DNA of 64,000 nt, from assembly GCA_900319345.1 (NCBI GenBank), contig ONNZ01000006.1, positions 1-64,000 of the forward strand, in the 5' to 3' direction. The notes beneath the pieces are model-generated. The model saw nothing but the letters and a program-made list of their open reading frames with translations. It did not search any database and had not been told where the DNA came from. Shown here in pieces: positions 57,545 through 64,000 of this stretch (its first letter is position 1; the number at the start of each line of letters is the position of its first letter). The DNA is from an uncultured Eubacteriales bacterium (GTDB lineage: Bacteria; Bacillota; Clostridia; Christensenellales; CAG-138). The position numbers were made by a program, and so were the translations under genes.

Positions 57545-58990
57545 ATGGATACCGTACGTACAAGATTCGCTCCCAGCCCCACGGGGTACATGCACCTGGG
57601 GAACCTGCGCAGCGCGCTGTATACCTACCTGTACGCCAAGGCTAACGGCGGCAAGTTCATCCTGCGCATCGAGGACACGGACCAGTCTCGGTACGTGCCC
57701 GGGGCGGTGGACGTGATCTACCGCACCCTCAAGAGCATCGGCATGCAGTGGGACGAGGGCCCGGACATCGGCGGCGACTACGGCCCCTACGTCCAGAGCG
57801 AGCGAAAGAGCCTGTACCTCCCCTACGCCCAGGAGCTGGTGAAGAAGGGCAAGGCCTACTACTGCTTCTGCACCGAGGAGGAGCTCTCCGCCCGCCGGGA
57901 GGAGGCCGCCAAGCGGGGCGAGACCTTCAAATACGACAAGCATTGCCTGCATCTTTCCCCCGAGGAGGTCCAGCGGCGGCTGGACGCCGGGGAGCCCTAC
58001 GTGATCCGGCAGAACGTGCCTGAATCCGGCGAGGCCTCCTTCGACGACGCCATCTACGGCCATATCGCCGTGGACTGCTCGGATCTCGACGACATGATCC
58101 TCATCAAGGCCGACGGCATGCCCACCTACAACTTCGCCAACGTGATCGACGACCACACCATGGGCATCACCCACGTGATGCGGGGCAACGAGTATCTGGC
58201 CAGCACCCCGAAATATAACCTCCTCTACGACGCCTTCGGCTGGGAGAAGCCCACCTACATCCACATGACCCCCATCATGCGGGACGCCTCCCACAAGCTT
58301 TCCAAGCGGGACGGGGACGCCTACTTCGAGGACTACATCAACAAGGGGTATCTGAAGGAAGCCATCGTGAACTACGTGGCGCTCCTGGGCTGGAACCCCG
58401 GGGACGATCGGGAGTTCTTCACCATGGACGAGCTCATCGGCGCCTTCTCCGTGGACGGCATGAGCAAGTCCCCCGCTATCTTCGACGTGAACAAGCTCAC
58501 CTGGATGAACGCGGAGTACATCCGCCGCATGACCCCCGAGGCCTTCACCGCCCAGGCCATGCCCTACTACGAGAAGGCGGGCATCGACACCAGCCGGACC
58601 GATGTGCTCTGCCGCATCCTCCAGCCCCGGGTGGAGACCTTCGCCCAGATCCCCGAGATCGTGGACTTTTTGGCGAAGCTCCCCGACTACGACGTGGAGC
58701 TGTTCACCAACAAGAAGAGCAAGACCAACCCGGAGGTAGCCCGGCAGGTGCTGGACATGGTGATCCCGCTGCTGGAGAGCCTGCCCGACTGGGAGGAGAA
58801 TACCGTCCATGACGCCCTCATGAACCTGGCCGCGGAGAAGGGGTTGAAGAACGGGACATTGCTCTGGCCCGTGCGGATCGCCCTCGCGGGCAAGCAGGTG
58901 ACCCCGGGCGGCGCCATCGAGATCGCGCTGCTGCTGGGCCGGGCGGAGAGCCTCAGGCGCCTCAAGGCCGGAAGGGAGAAGTTAGCATGA
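57545..58990 (+). CDS. gltX: Glutamyl-tRNA synthetase
   Basis: 481 residues, full length. FAPSPTGYMHLGNLRSAL (HIGH variant HLGN, 17-20), RIEDTDQSRYV and the KMSKS variant KLSKRDGD near residue 252. C-terminal anticodon-binding helical domain. Charges tRNA-Glu with glutamate. Weak GAGGTAAT site before the ATG, consistent with coupling to glnS; the stop overlaps the ychF start (ATGA). Confidence 0.96.
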   Translation: MDTVRTRFAPSPTGYMHLGNLRSALYTYLYAKANGGKFILRIEDTDQSRYVPGAVDVIYRTLKSIGMQWDEGPDIGGDYGPYVQSERKSLYLPYAQELVKKGKAYYCFCTEEELSARREEAAKRGETFKYDKHCLHLSPEEVQRRLDAGEPYVIRQNVPESGEASFDDAIYGHIAVDCSDLDDMILIKADGMPTYNFANVIDDHTMGITHVMRGNEYLASTPKYNLLYDAFGWEKPTYIHMTPIMRDASHKLSKRDGDAYFEDYINKGYLKEAIVNYVALLGWNPGDDREFFTMDELIGAFSVDGMSKSPAIFDVNKLTWMNAEYIRRMTPEAFTAQAMPYYEKAGIDTSRTDVLCRILQPRVETFAQIPEIVDFLAKLPDYDVELFTNKKSKTNPEVARQVLDMVIPLLESLPDWEENTVHDALMNLAAEKGLKNGTLLWPVRIALAGKQVTPGGAIEIALLLGRAESLRRLKAGREKLA

Positions 58991-60075
58991 AGCTGGGCGT
59001 GATCGGCCTCCCCAACGTGGGGAAGAGCACCCTTTTCAACGCCATCACCCAGGCCGGGGCCCAGGCCGCCAACTACCCCTTCTGCACCATCGAGCCCAAC
59101 GTGGGCGTGGTGGCGGTGCCCGATAAGCGGCTGGACGTGCTGGCGGAGATGTACCACCCCGAGAAGTACACCCCCACCACCATCGAGTTCGTGGACATCG
59201 CGGGCCTGGTCCGCGGCGCCAGCCGGGGCGAGGGCCTGGGGAACAAGTTCCTCTCCCACATCCGGGAGGTGGACGCGGTGGTCCACGTGGTCCGCTGCTT
59301 CGAGGACGGGAACGTGGTCCACGTGGACGGCAGCATCGACCCGGTCCGGGACGCGGAGACCGTGAATCTGGAGCTGATCTTCGCGGACATGGACACCCTC
59401 CAAAAGCGGATCGACAAGAACGCGCGCCTTGCTAAGGCCGACAAGAAGGTGGCGGCGGAGGTGGAGCTCCTCAAGCGCCTCTACGAGCATCTGGAGAGCG
59501 GCCAGCCCGCCCGGATCTTCCCGGCGGACAAGGAGGAGAAGGAGGCCATCCGCAGCTGCTTTTTGCTCACCGACAAGCCCGTCATCTACGTGGCGAACAT
59601 TGCCGAGGACGACATCGGCAACGACGACAATCCCTACGTGAAGGCCCTCTACGGCGTGGCCGAGAAGGAGGGGGCCGGCTGCCTCACCGTCTGCGCCCGC
59701 ATCGAGGAGGAGATCGCGGAGCTGGAGCCCGCCGAGAAGCAGGAGTATTTGGAGGAGCTGGGCATCGAGGAATCCGGCCTCGACAAGCTCATCGCCACCT
59801 GTTACGACCTGTTGGGCCTCATGAGCTTCCTCACCGCCGGACCCAAGGAGGTTAGGGCCTGGACCATCCAGAAGGGCACCAAGGCCCCCCAGGCCGCCGG
59901 GAAGATCCACACGGACTTCGAACGGGGTTTCATCCGGGCCGAGGTGGTCAACTTCGACGATCTCGTCGAGAACGGCACCATGCAGGCCTGCAAGGACAAG
60001 GGCCTCATCCGGTCCGAGGGCAAGGACTACGTCATGCGGGACGGGGACGTGGTCGTCTTCCGGTTCAACGTGTGA
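58987..60075 (+). CDS. ychF: YchF/Ola1-family P-loop ATPase
   Basis: 362 residues. Obg-related translation-factor-like ATPase that binds ribosomes. G1 GLPNVGKST (7-15), G3 [10 protein letters not shown], a NxxE-like G4 variant (VANIAE) that underlies ATP preference, and a C-terminal TGS domain ([17 protein letters not shown] ... [10 protein letters not shown]). Overlaps gltX by 4 bases. Ends at a terminator that overlaps the rplM promoter. Confidence 0.96.
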   Translation: MKLGVIGLPNVGKSTLFNAITQAGAQAANYPFCTIEPNVGVVAVPDKRLDVLAEMYHPEKYTPTTIEFVDIAGLVRGASRGEGLGNKFLSHIREVDAVVHVVRCFEDGNVVHVDGSIDPVRDAETVNLELIFADMDTLQKRIDKNARLAKADKKVAAEVELLKRLYEHLESGQPARIFPADKEEKEAIRSCFLLTDKPVIYVANIAEDDIGNDDNPYVKALYGVAEKEGAGCLTVCARIEEEIAELEPAEKQEYLEELGIEESGLDKLIATCYDLLGLMSFLTAGPKEVRAWTIQKGTKAPQAAGKIHTDFERGFIRAEVVNFDDLVENGTMQACKDKGLIRSEGKDYVMRDGDVVVFRFNV

Positions 60076-60106
60076 GGGACGGCCAAAAATATAGGAAAAT
60101 CTCGAA

Positions 60107-60138
60107 AAAAACAGCTTGACATCGTCAGGCTGTTTTGT
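60107..60138 (+). terminator. Terminator of glnS-gltX-ychF
   Basis: AACAGCTTGAC / GTCAGGCTGTT stem (one G-T pair), 3-base loop, TTTGTT tail. The rplM -35 box lies inside the left arm. Confidence 0.8.
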
Positions 60139-60144
60139 TAATAT
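60116..60144 (+). promoter_or_regulatory. rplM-rpsI promoter
   Basis: TTGACA (60116-60121), 17 bases, TAATAT (60139-60144). Near-consensus, as expected for ribosomal protein genes. Confidence 0.88.
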
Positions 60145-60149
60145 ATGCA

Positions 60150-60237
60150 AGTGCCTATTGGGTGAAGTGCGGCACAAGCCCCGCCAGCGCTTGATCTACA
60201 GGGCAGCAAGTATCAATATTTCATTGGAGGAATCGCC
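60150..60237 (+). promoter_or_regulatory. rplM leader (possible L13 autoregulatory RNA)
   Basis: About 90-base untranslated leader with short pairing GCGGCACAAGCCCCGC and TTGGAGGAA as ribosome binding site. L13 leaders that bind the protein are known in Firmicutes; the match here was not verified. Confidence 0.4.
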
Positions 60238-60669
60238 ATGAAGACCTATATGGCAAAGGGCGAAACCGTTGAGCGTAAGTGGTACGTGGTGGACGCGACG
60301 GATATGGTGCTCGGCCGTCTCTCTTCTCAGGTTGCCGCCATTCTCAGAGGTAAGAACAAGCCCATCTTCACCCCCCACGTGGACACCGGCGACTGCGTCA
60401 TCATCGTCAACGCCGCCAAGGTCCGCCTGACCGGGAACAAGCTGGCCGACAAGACCCACATCCATCACACCGGTTACCCCGGCGGCATCAAGGAAATCAC
60501 CTACGGTGAGCTCCTCGCCAAGAAGCCCGAGTTCGCGGTGTACGAGTCCATCCGCCGGATGATGCCCAAGGGACCCCTGGGCCGCAAGATGCTCAAGAAG
60601 CTCCGCATCTACGCCGGACCCACCCACAACCACGAGGCCCAGCAGCCCGAAGTGCTTGTGCTCAAGTAA
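60238..60669 (+). CDS. rplM: 50S ribosomal protein L13
   Basis: 143 residues, normal length. Family blocks: [87 protein letters not shown]. Early-assembly 23S rRNA-binding protein. Co-transcribed with rpsI 15 bp downstream, the standard arrangement. Confidence 0.98.
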   Translation: MKTYMAKGETVERKWYVVDATDMVLGRLSSQVAAILRGKNKPIFTPHVDTGDCVIIVNAAKVRLTGNKLADKTHIHHTGYPGGIKEITYGELLAKKPEFAVYESIRRMMPKGPLGRKMLKKLRIYAGPTHNHEAQQPEVLVLK

Positions 60670-60684
60670 GGAGGAAAAACGACT

Positions 60685-61092
60685 ATGGCAAAAACCGCTT
60701 TCATCGCCACCGGGCGTCGTAAGAAGTCCGTTGCCCGCGTCCGTTTGGTCCCCGGCACCGGCGCCATCACCATCAACCGCCGCGACGTGGAGGAGTACTT
60801 CGGTCTCGAGACCCTGAAGATGATCGTCCGCGCCCCCATGACCCTCACGAACACCCTCGAGAAGTACGACGTGCTCGTGAACGTCTACGGCGGCGGCACC
60901 ACCGGCCAGGCCGGCGCCATCCGTCACGGCATCGCCCGCGCCCTGTGCGTGGCCCAGCCGGACCTGGCCCAGCCGGACCTCAGGCCCGAGCTCAAGAAGG
61001 CCGGGTTCCTGACCCGCGACCCCAGGATGAAGGAGCGCAAGAAGTACGGTCTGCATGCAGCCCGTCGCGCCCCCCAGTTCAGCAAGCGCTGA
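60685..61092 (+). CDS. rpsI: 30S ribosomal protein S9 with 5-residue internal duplication
   Basis: 135 residues; most bacterial S9 proteins have about 130. Typical blocks [34 protein letters not shown] and the C-terminal [17 protein letters not shown] tail that reaches the ribosomal P site. Between them [10 protein letters not shown] comes from a perfect 15-bp tandem duplication (60951-60965 and 60966-60980); with one unit removed the length is canonical. AAGGAGG precedes the ATG. Confidence 0.97.
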   Translation: MAKTAFIATGRRKKSVARVRLVPGTGAITINRRDVEEYFGLETLKMIVRAPMTLTNTLEKYDVLVNVYGGGTTGQAGAIRHGIARALCVAQPDLAQPDLRPELKKAGFLTRDPRMKERKKYGLHAARRAPQFSKR

Positions 61093-61110
61093 TCTCGAGT
61101 CGAAATCATC

Positions 61111-61146
61111 AAAAAACCCTGGAATCTCAACGGTTTCAGGGTTTTT
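61111..61146 (+). terminator. Terminator of rplM-rpsI
   Basis: AAAAAACCCTG / CAGGGTTTTTT stem with a 14-base loop and a T run. Confidence 0.88.
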
Positions 61147-61203
61147 TCATACCCGGAAATCTTTGATGGTTTTTCATGGCCTTTCAGGATTTTCGACCGA
61201 TTT

Positions 61204-61265
61204 TTTATAGTTAACGAGGGGCTAACCGCCGTTTTTCGGGCCTTTATAGTTAACAAATGGGCTAA
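61204..61265 (+). repeat. Direct repeats TTTATAGTTAAC-N4/5-GGCTAA
   Basis: Copies at 61204-61225 and 61243-61265; TTTATAGTTAAC and GGCTAA are identical, the 4-5 bases between differ. Could be regulator half-sites or an attachment-site remnant. Confidence 0.6.
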
Positions 61266-61503
61266 ATGAAGGAGAGCAAAAAGTGCTTTTTCGTGGATTG
61301 AAGGGCGGCATGTCTCCTCCTCGATAAGTGGTTTTTACCCTCTTTCCTGGCTTCTATCCAGACTGCGATTTGAAACTGGTCCGTTTGGCCGAATCTGACC
61401 GATCCAGACACTTCTAATCAGGTTTTATCCTAATCTAAGGCACTCAGCAGACAGTTCTTTCTGCCGGGCGTCTTTTCCTTTCCAGAAGAAAAGCCTCCAT
61501 ACA

Positions 61504-61569
61504 TAGCCCTGTTACTGCTTTAAGCGGTAATTGGGCTTTTTTCATTTCTGCAGGCTCTGCAGAAATGAA
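61504..61569 (+). terminator. Terminator-like hairpin followed by a perfect palindrome
   Basis: AGCCCTGTTACTGCTT / AAGCGGTAATTGGGCT followed by TTTTTT (61504-61542), then TTCATTTCTGCAG / CTGCAGAAATGAA with a 3-base loop (61541-61569). No gene ends just upstream, so these may close a lost or unseen transcript. Confidence 0.6.
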
Positions 61570-61852
61570 AAAGGAAGATTATTCGATGTAAAAAGAAAAC
61601 TTGTGTCCCACAAGATTCTGTGATACGATACTTTTGTATAGCGCTTCGCTGTGTGGGAAAGACAAAACCCTGCGAGAAAGGGCACAGAAAAGGATACAAG
61701 CGTTTTATGGACTGAAAAGTTGCCGCTCAATAAGCAAACAGCTTCATTACCTGTAAAGCGAAAACAGAAGGGAATCCCAAGATATATGCTGCAAGGGTTT
61801 GCAGATATGCTGGCTCGTGTGGAAAAGAAAAAGCGGAGGAACAGAAAGCGCA

Positions 61853-64000
61853 ATGAAAAAATCCTGGGTCATTATTGTCAATGTGTTCATTATGATCGTT
61901 ATGCTGGCCTACGTGGTTCTTTATTCCAACATTGAGAACAGAGTCACAACCCTAAGGCAGATAGAGCATTTTGAAAATACCACGATCTCTATGGCACATG
62001 TCACTGAGAATTACCTGGAGGGCGAACAGCGCATCTGTGATGTGTGGGCACGCTATATCAGCAGCGAGGACATGACCATCGAGGACGCCGCCTCCTTTAT
62101 CCGGATCTCTCACGTGCTGCCGAATGCCTCTGCGCATATCGTGTATCTTGACACGCTGTCCGGCCTGTCTACCAGAACGAGGCAGGACGGCTCCGGCGAC
62201 GACGCCGTCTCCTACGCGCGGATCGGTCTTCTGAACGACGTGAGCTGGATCTCCGATATCGGGGAATCCATCAACATTTCCCGTTCCTATACGAACCCGA
62301 TCAACGGGGAACAGTCCATCGCCTTCTGCAATTTTATTACGCTTCACGATCCGGAAACCGGCACCCTGCGCGAAGCCATCCTGCTGCGTGTGCTGCCGCT
62401 TGCAGAGCTTGAGCAGAAATGGGTCTTCCCGCAGGAGGAGTTTGAAAGCGTCGAGCTTTCCATGATCGACGCGGACGGAGACTACATCATGAAGGGCCAT
62501 TCCTTCAAGAATTCCAGTTTCTTTGAGTTTTACAAGTCTTATAACGCGATCGATCCCTCCTCCGCGCAGGAGCTCTTCGGACAAATCACTTCGTCGACCG
62601 GCTCTTTTACCATGCTCAACTCCCGCGGTGAGGAATGTATCCTCGCCTATACCCCGGTCAGCGCCACAGCGGGATGGACGCTTCTCAGTTTCATGCCGAT
62701 GAAGGACCTGAGCGTCAAAGCTGAAAACTGGCTGCTGATAGGCTTCGTATCCGCGGGACTTCTGATCCTGTTCGTTTTCGATCTGGCCGTCATGCTTTCT
62801 TTCAATAAAAAGCTCCAGGCGGCAGCCCGGGAAGCGGCGACCGCAAACAAGGCGAAGACCGATTTCCTTTCCACCATGTCTCACGATATCCGCACGCCGA
62901 TGAATGCGATCATCGGCCTCACGACGATCACGGAAAAGAATCTCGGAGATACGGAATCGGTAAGAGAAAATCTGCGGAAGATCACGCTGGCCAGCAATCA
63001 TCTGCTCACTCTGATCAACGATATCCTGGACATTTCCAAGGTCGAGAGCGGAAAGCTGAATCTCAGCCCGCAGACATTCTCCATCGTTGAGGTGGTGGAA
63101 AATCTCGTAAATATGTCCCAGCCGATGATCAAGGAAAAGAATATCGATTTCAATTTCCGCACCGGTCGGATGGAAAAAGAATATCTCTACGCCGACCAGC
63201 TTCGGCTGAATCAGATCTATATCAACATCCTCTCCAACGCCATCAAATACACGGAGCCCGGCGGCCGTGTCAGCGTGGACGTGCGCGAGGCGGAAAGCCA
63301 AGAGCCCGGCTGTGTGCGGCTGACCTACAGGGTCTCTGATACCGGCATCGGCATGAGTCCGGAATTTATGGAAAACATGTATCAGCCGTTTTCGCGCCAG
63401 ACAGACAGCCGGGTGAACAGCATCCAGGGGACCGGGCTCGGACTGGCCATCACAAAGCAGATGGTCGATCTGATGGGAGGCAGCATAGACTGCCAAAGCG
63501 AGCAGGGTAAAGGAACGACCTTCACCGTAATCCTGGATCTTCCCATTGCCGATCGGCAGCGGGAGGATATGATGCTCGAGCCGATGGACGTTCTGGTCGT
63601 CGATGACGACGAAATCCTCCTGGAGACCGCCGTCGACACATTGGAGTCTCTCGGCGTAACAGCCGACCGCGCGGGAAGCGGACTGGAGGCGCTCGGCATG
63701 ATCCTGCATCGGCATCAAACAGGACGGGACTACAGCGTTGTGATCCTGGACTGGAAGATGCCGGATATCGACGGCGTCGAAACGATCCGCCGCATTCGCA
63801 CAGAGGTGAATTCAAGCGTTCCCATCCTGCTGATCTCCGCCTATGACTGGTCGGATATCGAGGAAAAGGCGAAGGACGCCGGGGCAAACGGCTTCGTCAG
63901 CAAGCCGCTGTTCCGCTCCAGGCTTTACGACAAGATCAACGAGCTGCTCGGGAACGAGGCGAAGTCCGTCGAGCCGGAGAACGACTATTCCGATCTGCAG
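61853..64000 (+). CDS. Hybrid sensor histidine kinase/response regulator (3' end outside window)
   Basis: 716 codons visible, frame open to the right edge. Membrane helix (about 5-24), extracellular Cache-like sensor (about 30-285), second helix (about 293-315), HisKA with His344 in MSHDIRTPMNAIIG, HATPase_c with N box (ILSNAIKYTEPGG), G boxes (DTGIGMS; GTGLGLAI), then a receiver domain with Asp633 in VILDWKMPDIDG and the SKPLF lysine. More domains may follow. GGAGGA lies 12 bases before the ATG. Codon use is less GC-biased than in the core genes, so it may be acquired. Confidence 0.9.
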   Translation, partial: MKKSWVIIVNVFIMIVMLAYVVLYSNIENRVTTLRQIEHFENTTISMAHVTENYLEGEQRICDVWARYISSEDMTIEDAASFIRISHVLPNASAHIVYLDTLSGLSTRTRQDGSGDDAVSYARIGLLNDVSWISDIGESINISRSYTNPINGEQSIAFCNFITLHDPETGTLREAILLRVLPLAELEQKWVFPQEEFESVELSMIDADGDYIMKGHSFKNSSFFEFYKSYNAIDPSSAQELFGQITSSTGSFTMLNSRGEECILAYTPVSATAGWTLLSFMPMKDLSVKAENWLLIGFVSAGLLILFVFDLAVMLSFNKKLQAAAREAATANKAKTDFLSTMSHDIRTPMNAIIGLTTITEKNLGDTESVRENLRKITLASNHLLTLINDILDISKVESGKLNLSPQTFSIVEVVENLVNMSQPMIKEKNIDFNFRTGRMEKEYLYADQLRLNQIYINILSNAIKYTEPGGRVSVDVREAESQEPGCVRLTYRVSDTGIGMSPEFMENMYQPFSRQTDSRVNSIQGTGLGLAITKQMVDLMGGSIDCQSEQGKGTTFTVILDLPIADRQREDMMLEPMDVLVVDDDEILLETAVDTLESLGVTADRAGSGLEALGMILHRHQTGRDYSVVILDWKMPDIDGVETIRRIRTEVNSSVPILLISAYDWSDIEEKAKDAGANGFVSKPLFRSRLYDKINELLGNEAKSVEPENDYSDLQ

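Larger units (their letters stand above)
61093..61852. other. 760-bp region without a supported gene
   Basis: After the rpsI terminator this stretch holds two TTTATAGTTAAC repeats, two hairpins at 61504-61569 and an AT-richer run up to the histidine kinase. Open frames here have no ribosome binding site or family resemblance. It may be the left border of a second accessory segment, since composition changes from this point on. Confidence 0.6.

Noticed and set aside
61651..61935. 94-codon frame before the hybrid kinase
   Set aside because: No ribosome binding site, no family resemblance, and it overlaps the start of the kinase gene in another frame.
1..64000. tRNA and rRNA genes
   Set aside because: Both strands were scanned for the T-arm GGTTCRA pattern and rRNA landmarks; the only near hit lies inside ileS coding sequence.

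Overview
The window looks like chromosome of a GC-rich, probably spore-forming Clostridia (Bacillota). The signs are spoVAC and a broken spoVAD, a tRNA-Ile T-box leader before ileS, a PadR/DUF2812 pair, class III (Fbp) fructose bisphosphatase, IscR-NifS-NifU iron-sulfur genes, and AGGAGG-type ribosome binding sites throughout. Most genes are strongly GC-rich at third codon positions. I cannot name a species. No rRNA, tRNA or CRISPR array was seen.

Layout. (1) 1-7740 is a lower-GC accessory block: a type I restriction-modification locus (hsdS, a membrane-anchored orphan, hsdM, an AAA/STAND-type ATPase), a one-gene HTH+HipA-like kinase with a palindromic operator, and a tnpV pair. It ends inside spoVAD, which keeps only about its first 214 codons. 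(2) 8.4-18 kb: a nitroreductase, then an AraC regulator divergent from a tight six-gene hexuronate operon (SDR fructuronate/mannonate reductase, PfkB sugar-acid kinase, gnd, LarA-like racemase/epimerase, uxaC, uxaE). (3) 18-27 kb: a C69 dipeptidase and a Dlt-like envelope acylation operon (Ig-like/transglutaminase protein, SGNH protein, lipoprotein, adenylation enzyme, carrier protein, MBOAT). (4) 27-37 kb: iron-sulfur assembly with its IscR/Rrf2 repressor, a UvrD/PcrA helicase, a WYL regulator, a PQ-loop protein, a secreted nuclease, a voltage-gated-type K+ channel and feoAB. (5) 37-49 kb: fbp, a small P-loop kinase, fba, a three-gene ABC importer, spoVAC, a two-component system and a DUF554 protein. 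(6) 49-61 kb: ileS with T-box, a PadR operon, an EF-hand-like protein, glnS-gltX-ychF, rplM-rpsI. (7) 61.1-64 kb: a gene-poor, repeat-bearing stretch and a hybrid histidine kinase running off the right edge.

The most interesting system is the hexuronate operon. It has isomerase, epimerase and reductase steps but no mannonate or altronate dehydratase and no KDPG aldolase. It does contain a LarA-superfamily protein with all nickel-pincer catalytic residues, a PfkB kinase and 6-phosphogluconate dehydrogenase. A simple reading is a redox-neutral route: hexuronate to fructuronate to mannonate, C2-epimerised to gluconate, phosphorylated, then oxidatively decarboxylated to ribulose-5-phosphate. This would bypass the Ashwell/Entner-Doudoroff steps.

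Other points of note are a family of about 140-bp double-hairpin palindromic intergenic elements, a 15-bp in-frame tandem duplication in rpsI, spoVAD broken at the island boundary, and several overlapping promoter/operator or promoter/terminator structures.
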